Source: Amoebophrya sp. A120
Taxonomy: Eukaryota; Sar; Dinophyceae; Syndiniales; Amoebophryaceae
Reading direction: 5' to 3'
Length of the DNA stretch: 64,000 bases
NCBI GenBank assembly: GCA_905178155.1
Contig: CAJINV010000004.1
Span: forward strand, 5,000,619-5,064,618
A program made the translations under genes and the position numbers. Positions 11,246 through 25,100 of the stretch are shown one piece after another (the first letter of the stretch is position 1; every line of letters starts with the position of its first letter). The notes under the pieces were generated by a model that was given only the letters and a program-made list of their open reading frames with translations, was not told the origin of the DNA and searched no databases.

Positions 11246-13164
11246 CTTGGTTCATGGTAGCTTTTTTGACATAATGGGTTGGAAGATGAAAAACAAAAAG
11301 TTTCTTTAGATTTTCAATATAGAATTTGTAGTATTTAATTGCTTTTGCAGCAAAGAAATGAAAAACGGATTTTTTTCAAGACCTAGAATTTGCATCTCCG
11401 CCTCCGCCATGCGTGCAACTAGCTTGAGCTTGTGTCACAACAAAATGATTAGTAAAAGCACTAATCTTCTACAAGGCGGAAGGACAAGAACCATACCTAT
11501 GAGAAAAAAAACAGCAGCACAGCAGGGTATGCCACCAATCAAAAAACAGCTTTTTTATCAGCCAATCACCGAAATATTGACTTTCATTTTCGCCATCTTA
11601 TTCTTGTATCTTTCCCGCTATTCGCTCAACTCGCATAGCCATATCCGAGGGTGGAAAATTAGCCTGTGGTGTGCATTTGTGGAACGCCGCGCACAAAAAA
11701 ATCATGAAGGTGGTAGCCAGGAGACCACTTCTTGTTTTTTCACTTTCTCATGGCAAAAAATAAAGGTCCACTCATGATCAGCCGCGGTCACTCTTCTCGC
11801 TTCTACCATGCCCTCGAAAAAAAAGTTCATACTCTTGCCCTCCTCCTGAGGACGCTGAGGATGACACTCTTGCTGCTGTGTCGATGAATAAATGAAGTTC
11901 AGCTCGACGTCCAGCTGCACATCGTCATAAAATGGCGCATCTCGAAAGAACTAAACTTGAACACCTCTCCTTGCCGGGTGTGGTGGGAACGCGAGTGCTG
12001 TGGCGCAGAAGTGTTTTTTTTTTTTTCAGCTCGAGGATATCAAGACAAAGAAAAGCTAAAGTGTGATGGGTTTCCCGCGTCGTTATCATGGTGGTGTACA
12101 GTTTTTTTAGCTCAGGACGGATACGGAAAACATTATTGGCATTTGAACTAAGTGACAGGAAAAGAAGAGGCACAAGGGAAGATGGTGACACAACCCCATC
12201 AGAGATTGATGCGCATCTTCACCCCTTGATCTTCATATCCATGCAAAGGTTAGTTTGATTAAGGTGTAAAATTCTTCTCATACGACGCTTTTCATCAACG
12301 TATTTTTTTCGTGGACATTTTGTTTGATAGATTCCGAATATTCATCCTATAGTTGTAAGTTTCGAAAAAAATGAAAGAAAAGAACCTGAAGAACTATTGT
12401 GCGGCAAAAAAATGTACATGTCACCTTTTTGAAAAATCGAAGCAGGGCTCCTGCCAAGAAACGCGGGGGGATTTGAGGGGGTAGAGTGGGTAGTTGTCCC
12501 TCAACATCTTCGTGTCTGTTATTTTCAAATCAAAAAAAATTGCGAGCACAGTTGACCTACTTTTGAAAGAAATTCAAATGAGAGTAAATCAATATCGCTA
12601 TCGCTTGGAATAATTGTACAAAAATCAAATTTTTGTTTACAAGTGAAGCCGGCGAAAATCAAGTTCAAGACAAAAGCAATATCGTACACGAAAAAGCAAC
12701 TGCGTAGTACAGAAAACCTATTTATGCTGTTCGTTGTAGCAGTAGCACAACTAGAGGCTGTAGAGGGTATTGTTATTGCAATGTAAAATAATCCAAAAGA
12801 GATTCCGAGCAATGTTTTGTTGTTACTTTTGTTACCTGCTTTAAACTAGAAAACGAAAGAAACGAAAACCTGTAGAAATAAACAGTAAAATTCACGACGG
12901 TGCGTCGACGTGTCGTCAAGAACATGGTAGTTAGAGTAGAAATAAGCTCTGTTAAGGTTACTTTTAAGCCGGATGATTTCTATTTCTTCGCAAATAACAT
13001 GAAGCTGCAACGACAAAGTTCATTGAGCTGGATCGTGCACAGCTCAATTGCATATTACTTACATGCTCAGAAGTTGAAGTTGACTGTACTTTCATAAGCC
13101 CGAAGCGCCAAACGATCTTGCATTTCCTAATGTTAATGATCTCTCCTCCTTGCGGACCTTCTAT
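11246..13164. other. Intergenic region between the Sfi1-like gene and the RND gene
   Basis: AT-rich, with homopolymer runs (for example a long T run near 12010-12026). The open frames here, the longest about 139 codons at 11358..11777 on the plus strand, have no recognisable domain and I do not support them. It presumably holds the promoter of the RND gene and the 3' region of the Sfi1-like gene. No introner element is present. Confidence 0.6.
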
Positions 13165-16100
13165 CTAATAATACAAGTCTTCGCTTGCCGAGCTGCTCTG
13201 TACGCTTCCGCTGGGATCGATGTCGTCCACGTCGTCCGTAGCACCATCGTCCGGCTGCCCGAAGGCCGCAAACGGGTTTGCGGACCGGTTCATATTTCCG
13301 CCTCCGCGTGAGGTTCGTGGATTGAGGACCCGGTTGTTCCGCAACATTGGACTTTCCGCCCGTGCCGGCGGGAGGTTCAACGCGCGGGTGGAAGACCGGC
13401 GGGTGGTCGATGCGCGTGTGTTGTTCTGGTTCGAGTACGAACGCGGGCCTGCGTTTATTGATCGGTCCTGCATTATATTGCTGACGAAATTGGTTGTTGT
13501 TTCCCGATCTACTTGCGATGACAGTGTAGGCTCAACATTGCGGCTTGATACTCCTCTTCCGGTTGTAGTGCTTCTGCGAGAAGCTGAGCCACCACCTCCC
13601 ATCATCATGCCTCCAAGCCCCAGCGCCGCCCCAGGACTGGAATTAATCACCGACCGTCCGGAGGCCGAGGCGCCACGCAATCTATCCCGCGCGATCTTTT
13701 GCTTCGTAATCCCATCCCAACTCGCGAACGTCGCTTTCGCGAGTAATTCCCGCCTGCAATTCCTGTAGTACCGCAACACGTTTGCTCTGTGCGCGATCAA
13801 GCTCCACCGGCGGAGAATGGGTCGCATGGACTTCGCGAAGTTCTGCTCCGCGAGCATGCGTTCTAAATTGTCCACGCACATCTCGTGCCGCTCGCTCAGC
13901 TGCTTCATCGGGATGGTGACAATGAACCACTGGAGCAAAACCCGGTTCATTAAGAGCTTCTGCTTCACGTCCCCGAGTTTCTCCGCGTGCATTCTTGCGA
14001 ACGACGCCTGCATTCGCCGCATCCGCCACGTCCGGAAGAGATGCACTTTGCGCAATTTGTGCTTCGAGGCCGAAAAATCCGTCAATGATTCGGTCAGCTG
14101 GAACCGCGATTCCGCGCAGACTAACTTCCACCGGTAAAGGATCTCGGATAACAGCGACATGTTGTTCAAATCGTTCCGGGCGTTATCCTGTGCAAAAGCA
14201 TCGTACTCGTAGTAATCCCATTCATGCATCACAAATTTCTTTCTCAAGTTAAATCCGCATTACAAATTTTATTTCTCATGGTGAGGAAATTTGTATTGCA
14301 ATTCATACTAGTACGATACTTTTGCAATGCATAGGCGTGAACCAAGGACAATTTCGCCGTTGTCGCCTTCTTCAAGTTCGCGTTCAACGCCAACCGGGTG
14401 AACGAACTGAACAACTTCGCCCGTCTCTGGTGTCGGTCGCTCAGTTTGAACATGTGCGCCAAGTACATGTTTCGATCCGCTTCCCTTTGCAGTTGCAAAC
14501 CGACATGGGCGGAGTGCTTGACGCAGTGTCGCCACGCGTGGAAGATCTGAATACACAACTTCGCGTCGTGCGCAGCGGAGAACGCGGCGCCCACCCGGGA
14601 CAAGGCTTTCCGGGTGCGAATCTCGCTGTACTGGAGCTTGTCTACCTTGTCGACGTGGATATGGATTGTAAAAATGTCTGGATCTGGAAGGTTGGGACTT
14701 GTAATGCTAGCTTTTCATACCTAGAAAATCTGTATTGCATATACGAACAAAAGTCGCAGCCTCTTTTGTCATGCAAAGTCGCAGTTTCTCATGCGGATTG
14801 CCTATGAGAAAGCGTTTTGGGAAGTTGTCATGCCGGACTGCATTCGGAAGTGTTTTCATCATGCACATTTTAGCATCACAAGTTTCCAGACCCAGACATA
14901 ATTTTTGCATTTCATAGTGGATCAACGTCTGCCAGGATTGCATCACGTACGACATTAAATGCTTCGTCGTATCCTGTGCAAAAGTATCGTATTCGTATAA
15001 ATGCAAGTCTTGCATTACAAATCTTGTTCTGAAGGCAAATCCGCATTACAAATTTTCACTCTCATGCTGAGGGCATTTGTCATGCATTTATACGAGTACG
15101 ATACTTTTGCAGTTCATACGTCGTCGCGTCCAACAAATACGCGAAATGCTTCTCGATCCGTTTCTGCTTCACAATCTCCGTGCGCCAGCCCTGGAAACTC
15201 AGCTTCTTGATGGACTTGATGTGGTGGGTCGCGATTAATTTATCCTTCTGGTCAAAATGTCGGTCCTCATTGCTCTTATGCGCGTTGTGGTACCGCATGC
15301 CGTCCCGCCACTGCTTGAAGTAGCCGTAAAGTTCCGCCGCCGCAAATTTCGCGTTTTTCTCGGTCAACGCCGCGATCGCCGCCATCGCCTTCTTTTTCTT
15401 CTGCTCCTTCACGTACCGCAGCCACACGTCGAAAATCGTGTGCATCGACCGGCCGGCGAGGTGCTGTAAGAACAGAACATCGACCCCGTTGCTGAATTTC
15501 TCCTTATCCGTGCTGTGCTTCTGCCGGTGCTGCTTCACCCGGACCTCATGGATCCCGTGCAGCGCGAGTTTGTGCCACGCGTGGACCACCTTCCGCTTAC
15601 CACGGTCGGTGTGGAGATCGAGTTTCCCAACGACCGACCTGGTTTGGACGTTTTTCAAGTGCCCTTTCAACTTGTCCGTGACGAAGCGGAATCTTTCGTG
15701 CTTCGTGGATTCCTTCCAGGCTTTGAAAAAGATCGTTTTTAATTGCGTGCTGTCCGTGATGTCGATCATGTTGTGGAGGGATTTGAGTAGCCTCTCCGCG
15801 TTGGTAATCGATTTGATCTCGATTTTTTCCTTCAGTGCTTCCGTCTTCGCGAGAGTTGCCTGGTAGATGATTTCCTTCCAGATTCTTAAAATCTGCAACT
15901 GCAAATTCTTATCGTTCTGCGCTAGCGCGAGTTGGAGTCGCCTGTAACTTGCCGATTTTTGCGCCTCCTGCTTCTTTTTCTCTACCGCTTCGTCCTCGCG
16001 TCGTTGCTTCTCCTGCGCTGTGAATCCCGCCCAAGTTTGAAACGTTACCCTTTGTTGCCAACTGTGCAGCTTGGTGGCGAAGTCCAGCGCGTGCTTCTTC

Positions 16101-19100
16101 GCGCGCTCTTGGGCGAGGTTCTGTTTTGATTTTTTTTTGGATTACAAATTGATTCAGCATATTACGAGATGAAATTTGAATTATTGCGTAATGCATAAAA
16201 AAAGCTACAACTATCAGTACCATTTTCACGACCACGGTCTCGATTTCCGCCATTTTCGCTCCGTTTTTCACGACATCCTGCCAGGCGATGATGGTTCGCA
16301 ACTTCAAGAACTCCGCGGCGTGTTCCACCTTGGTTTGCGCGAAGGAAAACGCGACGTCCTTCGTCTGCAACTTTGCCTCCCGGAGTAATCTTTCTTTCTT
16401 CTCTTCGACCGCCGTGTCGTGCCACAATTCGACGAACTTCTTCAGCAATTCCGACTCGTCCGCGACCCCGCCAAACTTCCCCCACAAGCGGATTGCGCCC
16501 AAAGTTGATTTCAACTCCAATAACCTCCCATTCATCGCCTGCATTTCCTGCTCCACCTTCGTCTGCTCCGCCCAGGCTTTGAACACCATGGTCTTCGTCG
16601 CTATCGAATGCAACAATGTCTGGGTCTGGAAGGACCCGAACTTGTGATGCGAGTTGTGGACCATACAAAGATCTGTGTTGCATGACTGGCATTAGGTGCT
16701 CACTTCTGGTCATGCTGAGTGGGTATTTCTCATGCAGAATAGGCATCACGGAGGGGCAGGAGAACCTGTGATGCTCGGCCCCGCATTCCAGACTTGAGGG
16801 AGCTAGAGCTTGGAAAACTTGCATGACAAATCTCGGAGTCTCCCAGACGCAGACAAGTTTGCAATGCATAGTCGCCCGCGCGTCCTTATTCGCGGCGGTG
16901 AAGACCGCTTGAGTCGCGTAGTTGTTCATGGACTGTTTGATTTTTTCCTTTTCCCGCGCCATTTGCTGGTCGAAAATGTACTTTTTCCACTCCCTCCACA
17001 TCATCTCCATCAGCATAGTGGCGGACTTGTGCCCGAAAGCAACTTTGAGTCTAGAGACCATCTGCTGTCTGGAGACATCATTCAACTGGTCCGCCAACGC
17101 GTCCCTTGCCTTATCCGTTTTGTTCTTCTTGTACAAGTCCGTCCAATGCCGCATAGCGTTCCGGAGAATAGACCCCGGGTCTTGCGCGAAGGCGATTTGA
17201 AGTCGGGTGAACCCAGATTCAGTTGCTACTTCTTTCAATTTACTCTCCATCGCGTCGGACTCGCGGTTGTTCTTGATCTGTTTTACGACTTGCTTCCACA
17301 GATCCATGGCATTTTGCTTCAAACCATGGAGAGTTTCACTGCACAGCGCGTCGAAGGTCTTAAACGCCCTTTTGTAATACCGCTGCGCCTCTTCGTGTTT
17401 CCGCTGGTATTTTTCATCGTGCGTCAACTTTCGCCACGCTTTCATGTGGTGCTCGAGGATGAAGTGTTTCACCGCTTTGATGATGATTTTTTCCTTCGCG
17501 GTTAACCTTGCGTTCGACTTTTCCTCCCAAAACCGGACTTCGATCATCTTCTGGTGCCCCAGCTCCTGTTTCATTTTCTCCATAGCCTGCTCGTGATCCT
17601 CGTCCCCCTTGCGAGTCTCGACGGAAAATTTCCAGTAGTGGAACGCAGAGGTCATCAACGCAGCCGATTCTTTCGCGTTCAATTCCATGGATTTCATCAC
17701 TTTCATCGACGTGTTTTTCTTGTCCACGAGAATTTTCTGCATGGATTTCGCGTTACTCGCATCCACGGAGAGAACGTGCCAGCCGGCAAAACAAGCTTGC
17801 TTCAACACGTCTGGGTCGTCCATCGCGATTAACCTTCTTGTTTTCGCAAATTTCCACCCTTTTTCCACCTGTTCCCGCTTCTTCTCCATTTCTTGGTGCA
17901 GAACCTTCTCCGCCTTCGCCTGTCTTGTGATGTGCGCCCATTCCCGGACGATGTCTGAAGTCATGAAACTCGTTTGCTGCCCGAATAGGTCGACGCCCAT
18001 GCGGGACATCACTTTTAAAGCGCATTGCCTCGCGAATTGCTCGGACCGGAAGGCTTTTTCCTGCAGGGTCATCGCCTTCCACTCGCCGAAAACAACTCCC
18101 GCCATTTTCAGCGTGTCGTTTTTGTCGACTAACGCGAAAACTGTTGATTTGTTCTGCATCATTTCCTTCCGCATCTCTTGTAACTTCCCTGACGCTTCAT
18201 TCTCCTCCTTCGCAACGTGGACCCGCAGGTGCCAGGCGCCGAACACTAGCTGACACAAATCTCGGTTTGTCCGGCTGTCGTGCGCGTGGTCGAGTAAGTC
18301 GGTGATGAAGAAGTGGCTGAAGTCTTCCATAGACTCTGTGATTTCCGTCTCAAACGCGGCCAGGTACTGCCCGACGGTGTCTTGGTCCTCCGCCAAGTCG
18401 ATGGGCGGGAGACGGGGGGAGAGCAAAGGGAGTTTTCTCTCCTCCGGTATTTCAATCGCGGACGGTAAATCCGTGACGGTTGCCGGGATTAGTTTATTCG
18501 TGTGTTTTGTTGGCGTGGACGGTGGATATGGCACGTTATTCAAGATCGTGGGCGGGACCACTCCACCGGCTGCTGAAGATGTTATTGCGCCACCAGCTTG
18601 GACCATTTGAGCTGTAGATCTCCCTGCAGGCTGGAACAATTGCGTCTGCGGTGTTGATCTACTAGCGTTGCTGTTGTACTTGTTCTGGATCACAGAACTG
18701 CTCGCCGCAGCCCCGGTCGCCGCACTGCTCGCCTGACTCGCAGTGGATGCGCCAGCAGCGGAGGCTTTGAAGGCGAACGGTGGATTTGAACTTAAGTAGC
18801 TCCTACCGCCCTGCACGTACTGTGGGGATCTTCTCGCTTCGGATTTTGCAGAACTCGCGGATCCAGACACCAAATACCCTTTCGATTTCACTTCGGCATG
18901 CGGCTCAGGGCCTCTATTGTCCACTTCCAGTACCACTCGGCTTTCCGGCTGCGGAGAGACTGTATAGAAGGAGAAATGGTGATCGCCGACAGTGATCATC
19001 TACCAAAGAAAAATCGCAGCACACCCTCGCGGAACGGGTTTGCTTTTTAACGGACCGAAAAAATGGCGCAGCTTTTCGCAGAGTGTGGCAGTGTTCACTG

Positions 19101-22100
19101 CGCACATTATGCGAGCAGTGCTGGAGATGGGAAAGGCCGACAATGGCCGGACGCTTCGGGGGCCCCAGGTGCTTAGTTTTCATGGTTGCTGGGCGCATGA
19201 AACCACTCTTCCCGTCTGGCCACGAGCGCCCACGCGTTTTGGTCGTCGAGCGCTCTTACCTCGGCCGGGGCGCGGCGCTTGAAGAGGGTCGGGGCCATAG
19301 CGTAGAGCCGGTTCGTTTGGACTGCCATCCCCCGCCTGGTTCGGGCCCGGCTCTGTGCCTCGACCTTGCCCGCCTGCCGCGAATGCGTCAAGGCATCGAC
19401 GGGCCGGGGGCCCGGTTCACGCACTTAAATCCGATGACGGCTGGCTTTTGCGTGCCGCCAAGGGCAGCAAATACACGGAGCCGGCGGAGAAGCGGCTCCG
19501 ATACGTAAGTACTAGCAACAAGCAACGGAGGCCATGCCGTCGGTTCTTAATTTGCACCGACGGCACGACGCAGTTTGGTGAAGAGAAAGAACGCGGCGCG
19601 ACTTTCGCGCCCCGGCTTCAACATGAAGACGGCGAGGCACCTTGCTGCACGGCCGCGGCAGCTCCTGCGGCGAGTCTCTCATAGTCGGCGCAGGCACGGA
19701 CCGCGATAAACACTCGCTATGCCATCACGCAGGGCCCCGGCCTAGCGCCTGCCAAGAAAGAACAAAAGCAGCGCCGCCAAATATATATAAACTTCGCCCG
19801 GCGACGAAGCGCATGCCCCGCCCGGCGCAGCCGCGGAGCCGGCACACCTGAGAAGGGCGCAGAACTCCCAAAGCAGCCACAGCGCTGCACCGCCTCGAGC
19901 CTGGCTGCCAGTTCCTGCACCGGCCTCGGGCCCCGAACTGTGAGCGGCTGCCCCACTTGTAATTTGCAGGCCCAGCCTGGAGCCAGGGCTTCCGGGCCTT
20001 CAAGGAACTGGCGCAGAGCATACTATAGCAAGGCGTTGCTTCTTCATCTTCTTCGACAACGTGCTGCATTTCTCGCAAAGAAACGCGTTGTCGGAAATGA
20101 GTGTCGGAAGACGACAGAAAAACACTGATCTAAATGAGAGTCGAGTCACTGATCATGAAACAAAAAGACCCTAGTTGAATGGTGATCATCAAATCAAAAA
20201 AGTCGCTTGATGATCACCATTGCCACGAGCTAACAAAGGTGATCATCAAATCAAAAAAGTCGTTTGATGATCACCATTCAACTAGGGTCTTTTTGTTTCA
20301 TGATCAGTGATTCGCCTCTCATTTAGATCAATGCTTTTCTGTAGTCTTCCGGCACTCATTTCCGACAGCGCGTTTCTTTGCGAGAAATGCAGCACGTTGT
20401 CGAAGAAGATGAAGAAGCAGCGCCTTGCTATAGTATGCTCTGCGCCAGTTGTTCCTTGAAGGCCCGGAAGCCCTGGCTCCAGGCTGGGCCTGCAAATTAC
20501 AAGTGGGGCAGCCGCTCACAGTTCGGGGCCCGAGGCCGGTGCAGGAACTGGCAGCCAGGCTCGAGGCGGTGCAGCGCTGTGGCTGCTTTGGGAGTTCTGC
20601 GCCCTTCTCAGGTGAGCCGGCTCCGCGGCTGCGCCGGGCGGGGCATGCGCTTCGTCGCCGGGCGAAATTTATATGCGGCGGCGCTGCTTTTGTTCTTTCT
20701 TGGCAGGCGCTAGGCCGGGGCCCTGCGTGATGGCATAGCGAGTGTTTATTGCGGTCCCTGCCTACGCCGACTATGAGAGAGACGCCGCAGCTGCCGCGGC
20801 CGCGCAGCAAGGTGCTTCATCCTCTTCATGTTAAAGCGGGGGCGCGAAAGTCGCGCCGCGTTCTTTCTCTTCACCAAACTGCGTCGTGCCATCGGTGCAA
20901 ATTCAGCACCGACGGCATGGCCTCCGTTGCTTATTGCAAGTAAGTAGCGGCGCCGTTTCTCCGCCGGCGCCCGTGTATTTTTTTGCTGCCCGAAATGTAG
21001 TGGGCGATGGCGGCACGCAAAAGGCAGCCACCACTGGATTTGAATGAGCCGGGCCCCCGGCCCGTCGATGCCTCGACGCCTTCGCGGCAGGGAGGCGGGC
21101 AAGGCCGGGGCACGAAGCTGGGCGCGCACCACGCGGGGGATGACAGTCCAAACGCGCCTGCTATACGCTATGGGCCCGACCCTCGTCAAGCGTCGCGCTC
21201 CGGCCGAGATCAGAGCGCTCGACGAACCAAACGCGTGGGCGCTCGTGTCCATGTAGGTGGAGTGGTTTCATGCGTCCAACAACAATGAAAACAAAGCGCC
21301 TGTGGTCACAAAAGCGCCCGTCCATTGTCGGCCTTTCTCAGCTTCAGCACTGCTCGCATAATGTGCGCAATAAACACTGCCACACCCTGGGAAAAGCTGT
21401 GCCATTTCTGCGGTCCGTAAAAAAAAACACCCTTTCCACGAGGGTACGCTGCGATTTTTCTTCGGTCCATGATCATGTCGGATGATCACCGTTTCTCCTT
21501 CTATAGACTGGTCGAGTTGCTGGCTCCTGGTAAATCAGCTCGCGCGGCACAATTTTCTCCGGGAAAACCGTGTTCGCGGAATGTACCCCGGCGGGGACGC
21601 GAGAACTTGGGCTGGGGGACCTGACCAAAACGTTCGGGGGTACGTGGCCGGAAATCAGTTTCGAAGACAAATCAGTTATTCTGGTGAACTGCTTCTTGGT
21701 GGCGATGCCCGCAAACTTTTTCGAGGCGTCCCCGCGCAGCAGTTTGTGCATGTTGATCGAAGTCCGCCGCAAGTGGCAACTCGCGAGATCCACGCCCGTT
21801 TCCGGGTGGACAACCAGCAAGTCCGTGTTTTTCCGCGGACTGAAAATCGATCTTCGCGCAACCGCCACCCGTCTGGACTCCGGCTCGTAGTCGGTTCCGG
21901 AGACCGAAGTGTCCGCCCCGCCGACCAGATCCGTCGGCACGCCGAGTCTCTCCGCCGCTTTCGCAGATGTATCGACGTATTCGCCTCCGTAGCAGCCAAT
22001 CCCGTTGGTGCGGACTGCGTAACCGAGGACGTTGGTCGCTAACGTGTCGAGAAACACCGCCATGGATTTCCCGACGTTCTGCAACCGGCGTAGAGACTTC

Positions 22101-25100
22101 ATGTCGCGCGTTTCAGCTTTCCAAGAATCGAAGACTTCATCGACTAACTCGTGGTTGTGTCGTTTGAACAAATACTCCTCCACGCATTCCAAGCTGGATT
22201 TGTGCTTCTTCTTCACCGCCTCCACCCGGTTTTTATGCACCGTGTGCTTCTCCCAGAGTTTGAAATACGTGTGCAGATGATGCCCAGGGTTGAAGTACAA
22301 GTTCGCCCCGACCATGCCGTCCAACTGCCCATCCCGTTTTTTCACCATCGCGACGGTTGTGTCCCGGATGTTATCCACCGCGAGCATGCGCCAACTGTCG
22401 AAAATTAACCGGATTCCCGACTCGGTAATGTGGCCGGCGAGGTCACTGGTCGCTCGGTGCACCACGTTGGTCGAAACGTACTGGAGTTTTTCCAGCTGTT
22501 TTTTCACTTTCTCCGCCTTCTCCGCGCCGACAATGTTGTACCAGGCGTTAAAGTAGTACTGCTGCAGTTTCTCCTCCTTCACGTCCCCCATGTACAGCGC
22601 CATTTTCTTGCAGTGCCCTTGTTTCAGTGATTGGACCCTCTCATGCGCGACGGCGGACTTCGTTTGCTGCTTCCAGCACAAATAGCACTTCGAAAGCAAA
22701 TGCTGCTCGTAGCTGTTGTGCATGTGGTGGTAATTCCGAAGGTGTTTTTCCTTATGCTGGTTGTCAATCCGGTCGATTTTGTTGTCAAGTTTGGCCTGGC
22801 GCCACAGATGGAACACGCAACGCTGCAACAGCATCCGCCCCGGGGCGATCATCTTCAGCTTCGTTTGCGGTTTATTCGAAAGTTTGTTTGCTTGTCCTGA
22901 ATTTTTGTTCGAATTAAGAACACCGCGACGAGACGGGCTGGCGGAGCTGCTTCGCTTGTTAGAAATGCCAGTGTTGCTGTAGTCTTCCTCCTCCTCTTCG
23001 TTGTCCATCTGTTGTTTCAAAGCCGTCGCGTCCTGCGCCCTATTATTCGGCACATTGACACTAATCGTGTGGCTATCCCCGTCCCTGTGGACTATCACCC
23101 GCGGGCCAGCCGGGGCGGACGTGCTACGGTCATGCGCAGCTCCTCCTCGCGCAGATGAGCCGCTGTCGAATCCGAGCAACGCGCGTCTTAGCAACAGCGC
23201 TCGTCTTCTTTGGATGCGGATGGAGTCCATCCTTCTGGCGGCTTTGTAAATCTTTTCCTGCTCTCGCTGATCCTTCTGAACGAAAGGAGAATCTCGGACG
23301 GGGGACGAAATCCTAGATGAAGTTGCGTTATTCGATGTCGTTCCTCTACCGGGCGACTTTGCGGAAGATGCTCCTGCTCTTCTCGGTGAGCTCCCGCGTG
23401 ACGACCCAAACGTCGGGGACAAACTCCTTCTGCGCTCGATCTCGTCCTCCGCGGCGAGTAAGGCGTTGTTTGCCGCGTGATGATCCAACAAATTCTTCAC
23501 CTTCTCCGACAGATCCCGGTGCACCTCTTCCGTCGACGCGACTAATTCCCCATCGTCCTTGTCGTCGATGTCGGTTAGTAAATTTGCCGTTGCGATCTCG
23601 TCGATGATGCGATTCGCCCGCTTTTCGCAGTGGACCAAAACCTTCCACGCCGTGAACTCCGCCCGGACCAGGTTGTTCGCGGTGTGTGTGTCCATCGCGG
23701 ATAATAACAACCTCTTCCCCCGGTTTAACTTTGTCGTTCGTTGCTTCCACTGGCGGAAGATCAGCCCGGATAAATTCCTACTTGTCGACAACCTGCCCGC
23801 CATTCGCCTCAGATAGATTTCCCGCTTTTTGTCGTAGGTCTCAAACTTCTCGAAGTTGACCGCCACCGCTTTGACCAGACTGCTGTACTTCCACGCGAGA
23901 AACCCGGTTCGCTCTAAGTGTTGTTTGTCGCTGTGGTCCGTGGCGAATTTCACCGCCTTCCTCCGGATCTTGATGATCAGCGACCTGCACCGCCATTTTA
24001 GGAAGTACACCCGCAAGAAAAACCGTTTTTGCAGCCGCAAGAACCGCTTCGCGAATTTGTCCTGCTGTTTCTGCTCGGTCTTCATCCCACCGGAATGCTT
24101 CGCGAGCGATCTCCACGGGGCGAAGGTGGACTGGAGAAGTTTCTTCTTCCGGGTTTTGACCTGCATGCGGAACAACCCGACCTCCAGCCGCTGGTAGGAT
24201 TTTGTCGTTGTCGCGTTGACACCTTCCACGAATTTCAATTCTTTCAACAAGCCCTCACTGTCGTTTTCCAGGGTGAGTAATTTCTGCTCCATGTCGAACC
24301 GATCGCCCCGCGCCGCTTCGGCGATTCTCCGCGCGTCCAGAGCCTCCATTAACAACTCGTCGCATTTATGCTCCAACGTCTGACTGCTTCTTTGTAACTG
24401 CCTATCTCCGGCCTCCCGCATCTCCGCCTGAAATTTCCGCAAAGCGACGTTTTCCCTTTCAACCGCTGCCAGGGCGTCCTGCTTGTAGTTCAACGTCTGC
24501 TCGGATTGCCGGTATTTCAGCTCCATCTGCCGGTAAATGTCGTCTTTTTGGTCGAGCTGTTTCTCGAGTTGTTCGATTTTTTCTTTCAATTCCTGTAAAG
24601 CGTCGGATTTGGCGTTTTCGCGGCCGTTCAATTTGTCGTTTTCTCGGACGAGCTTGTCGTTTTCCTTCATCAGCCGCTGCAGCTCCTTCTCGTGGTCCGA
24701 CAGGTTGCGCTCCAGGTCCTTCTGGAGCCCCGCAATGCCGCTTATCTGTGGTTTTTTGTTTGAAAATAAATAGTGCTTTTTCTTTGCACGTTTTAAGGTT
24801 GAATCAGAAAAAGATCATGTACTAGACAGATGATATTGACAACTCCGACGTTCGCATAGCCATATTAGGTGGTCGTCAATGTTGAAGTTATGATTCTCTT
24901 TAAGGTTTACTCCGTATTAGGCTTAGGCACCAACAAAAAAAGCAGGCATGTTGAAAAAGCAGGCATGTTGAAAGAAAAACAATCACCTCTCTCGCCTCCA
25001 CATTTCTCAGCTTTTCCTTGACCCCGTCCAACTGCTTACATAACCTCCCATTTTCTGCCAGCAAATTCGAAATCTGCTGGGATAATTCCAGTTCTCGGTC

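Noticed and set aside
11358-11777. Plus-strand open frame of 139 codons
   Set aside because: No domain and AT-rich composition; it lies in the upstream region of the RND gene. There is no support beyond length.
19083-21252. Open frames in the arms of palindrome P
   Set aside because: They are mirror images of each other, in GC-rich repeat DNA, without conserved domains.
21473-24670. An independent gene ending at 21473, separate from one starting at 18999
   Set aside because: The stop and the start both lie inside the ends of palindrome P. Removing P with one GACTG copy fuses the frames exactly, so these are exons of one gene.
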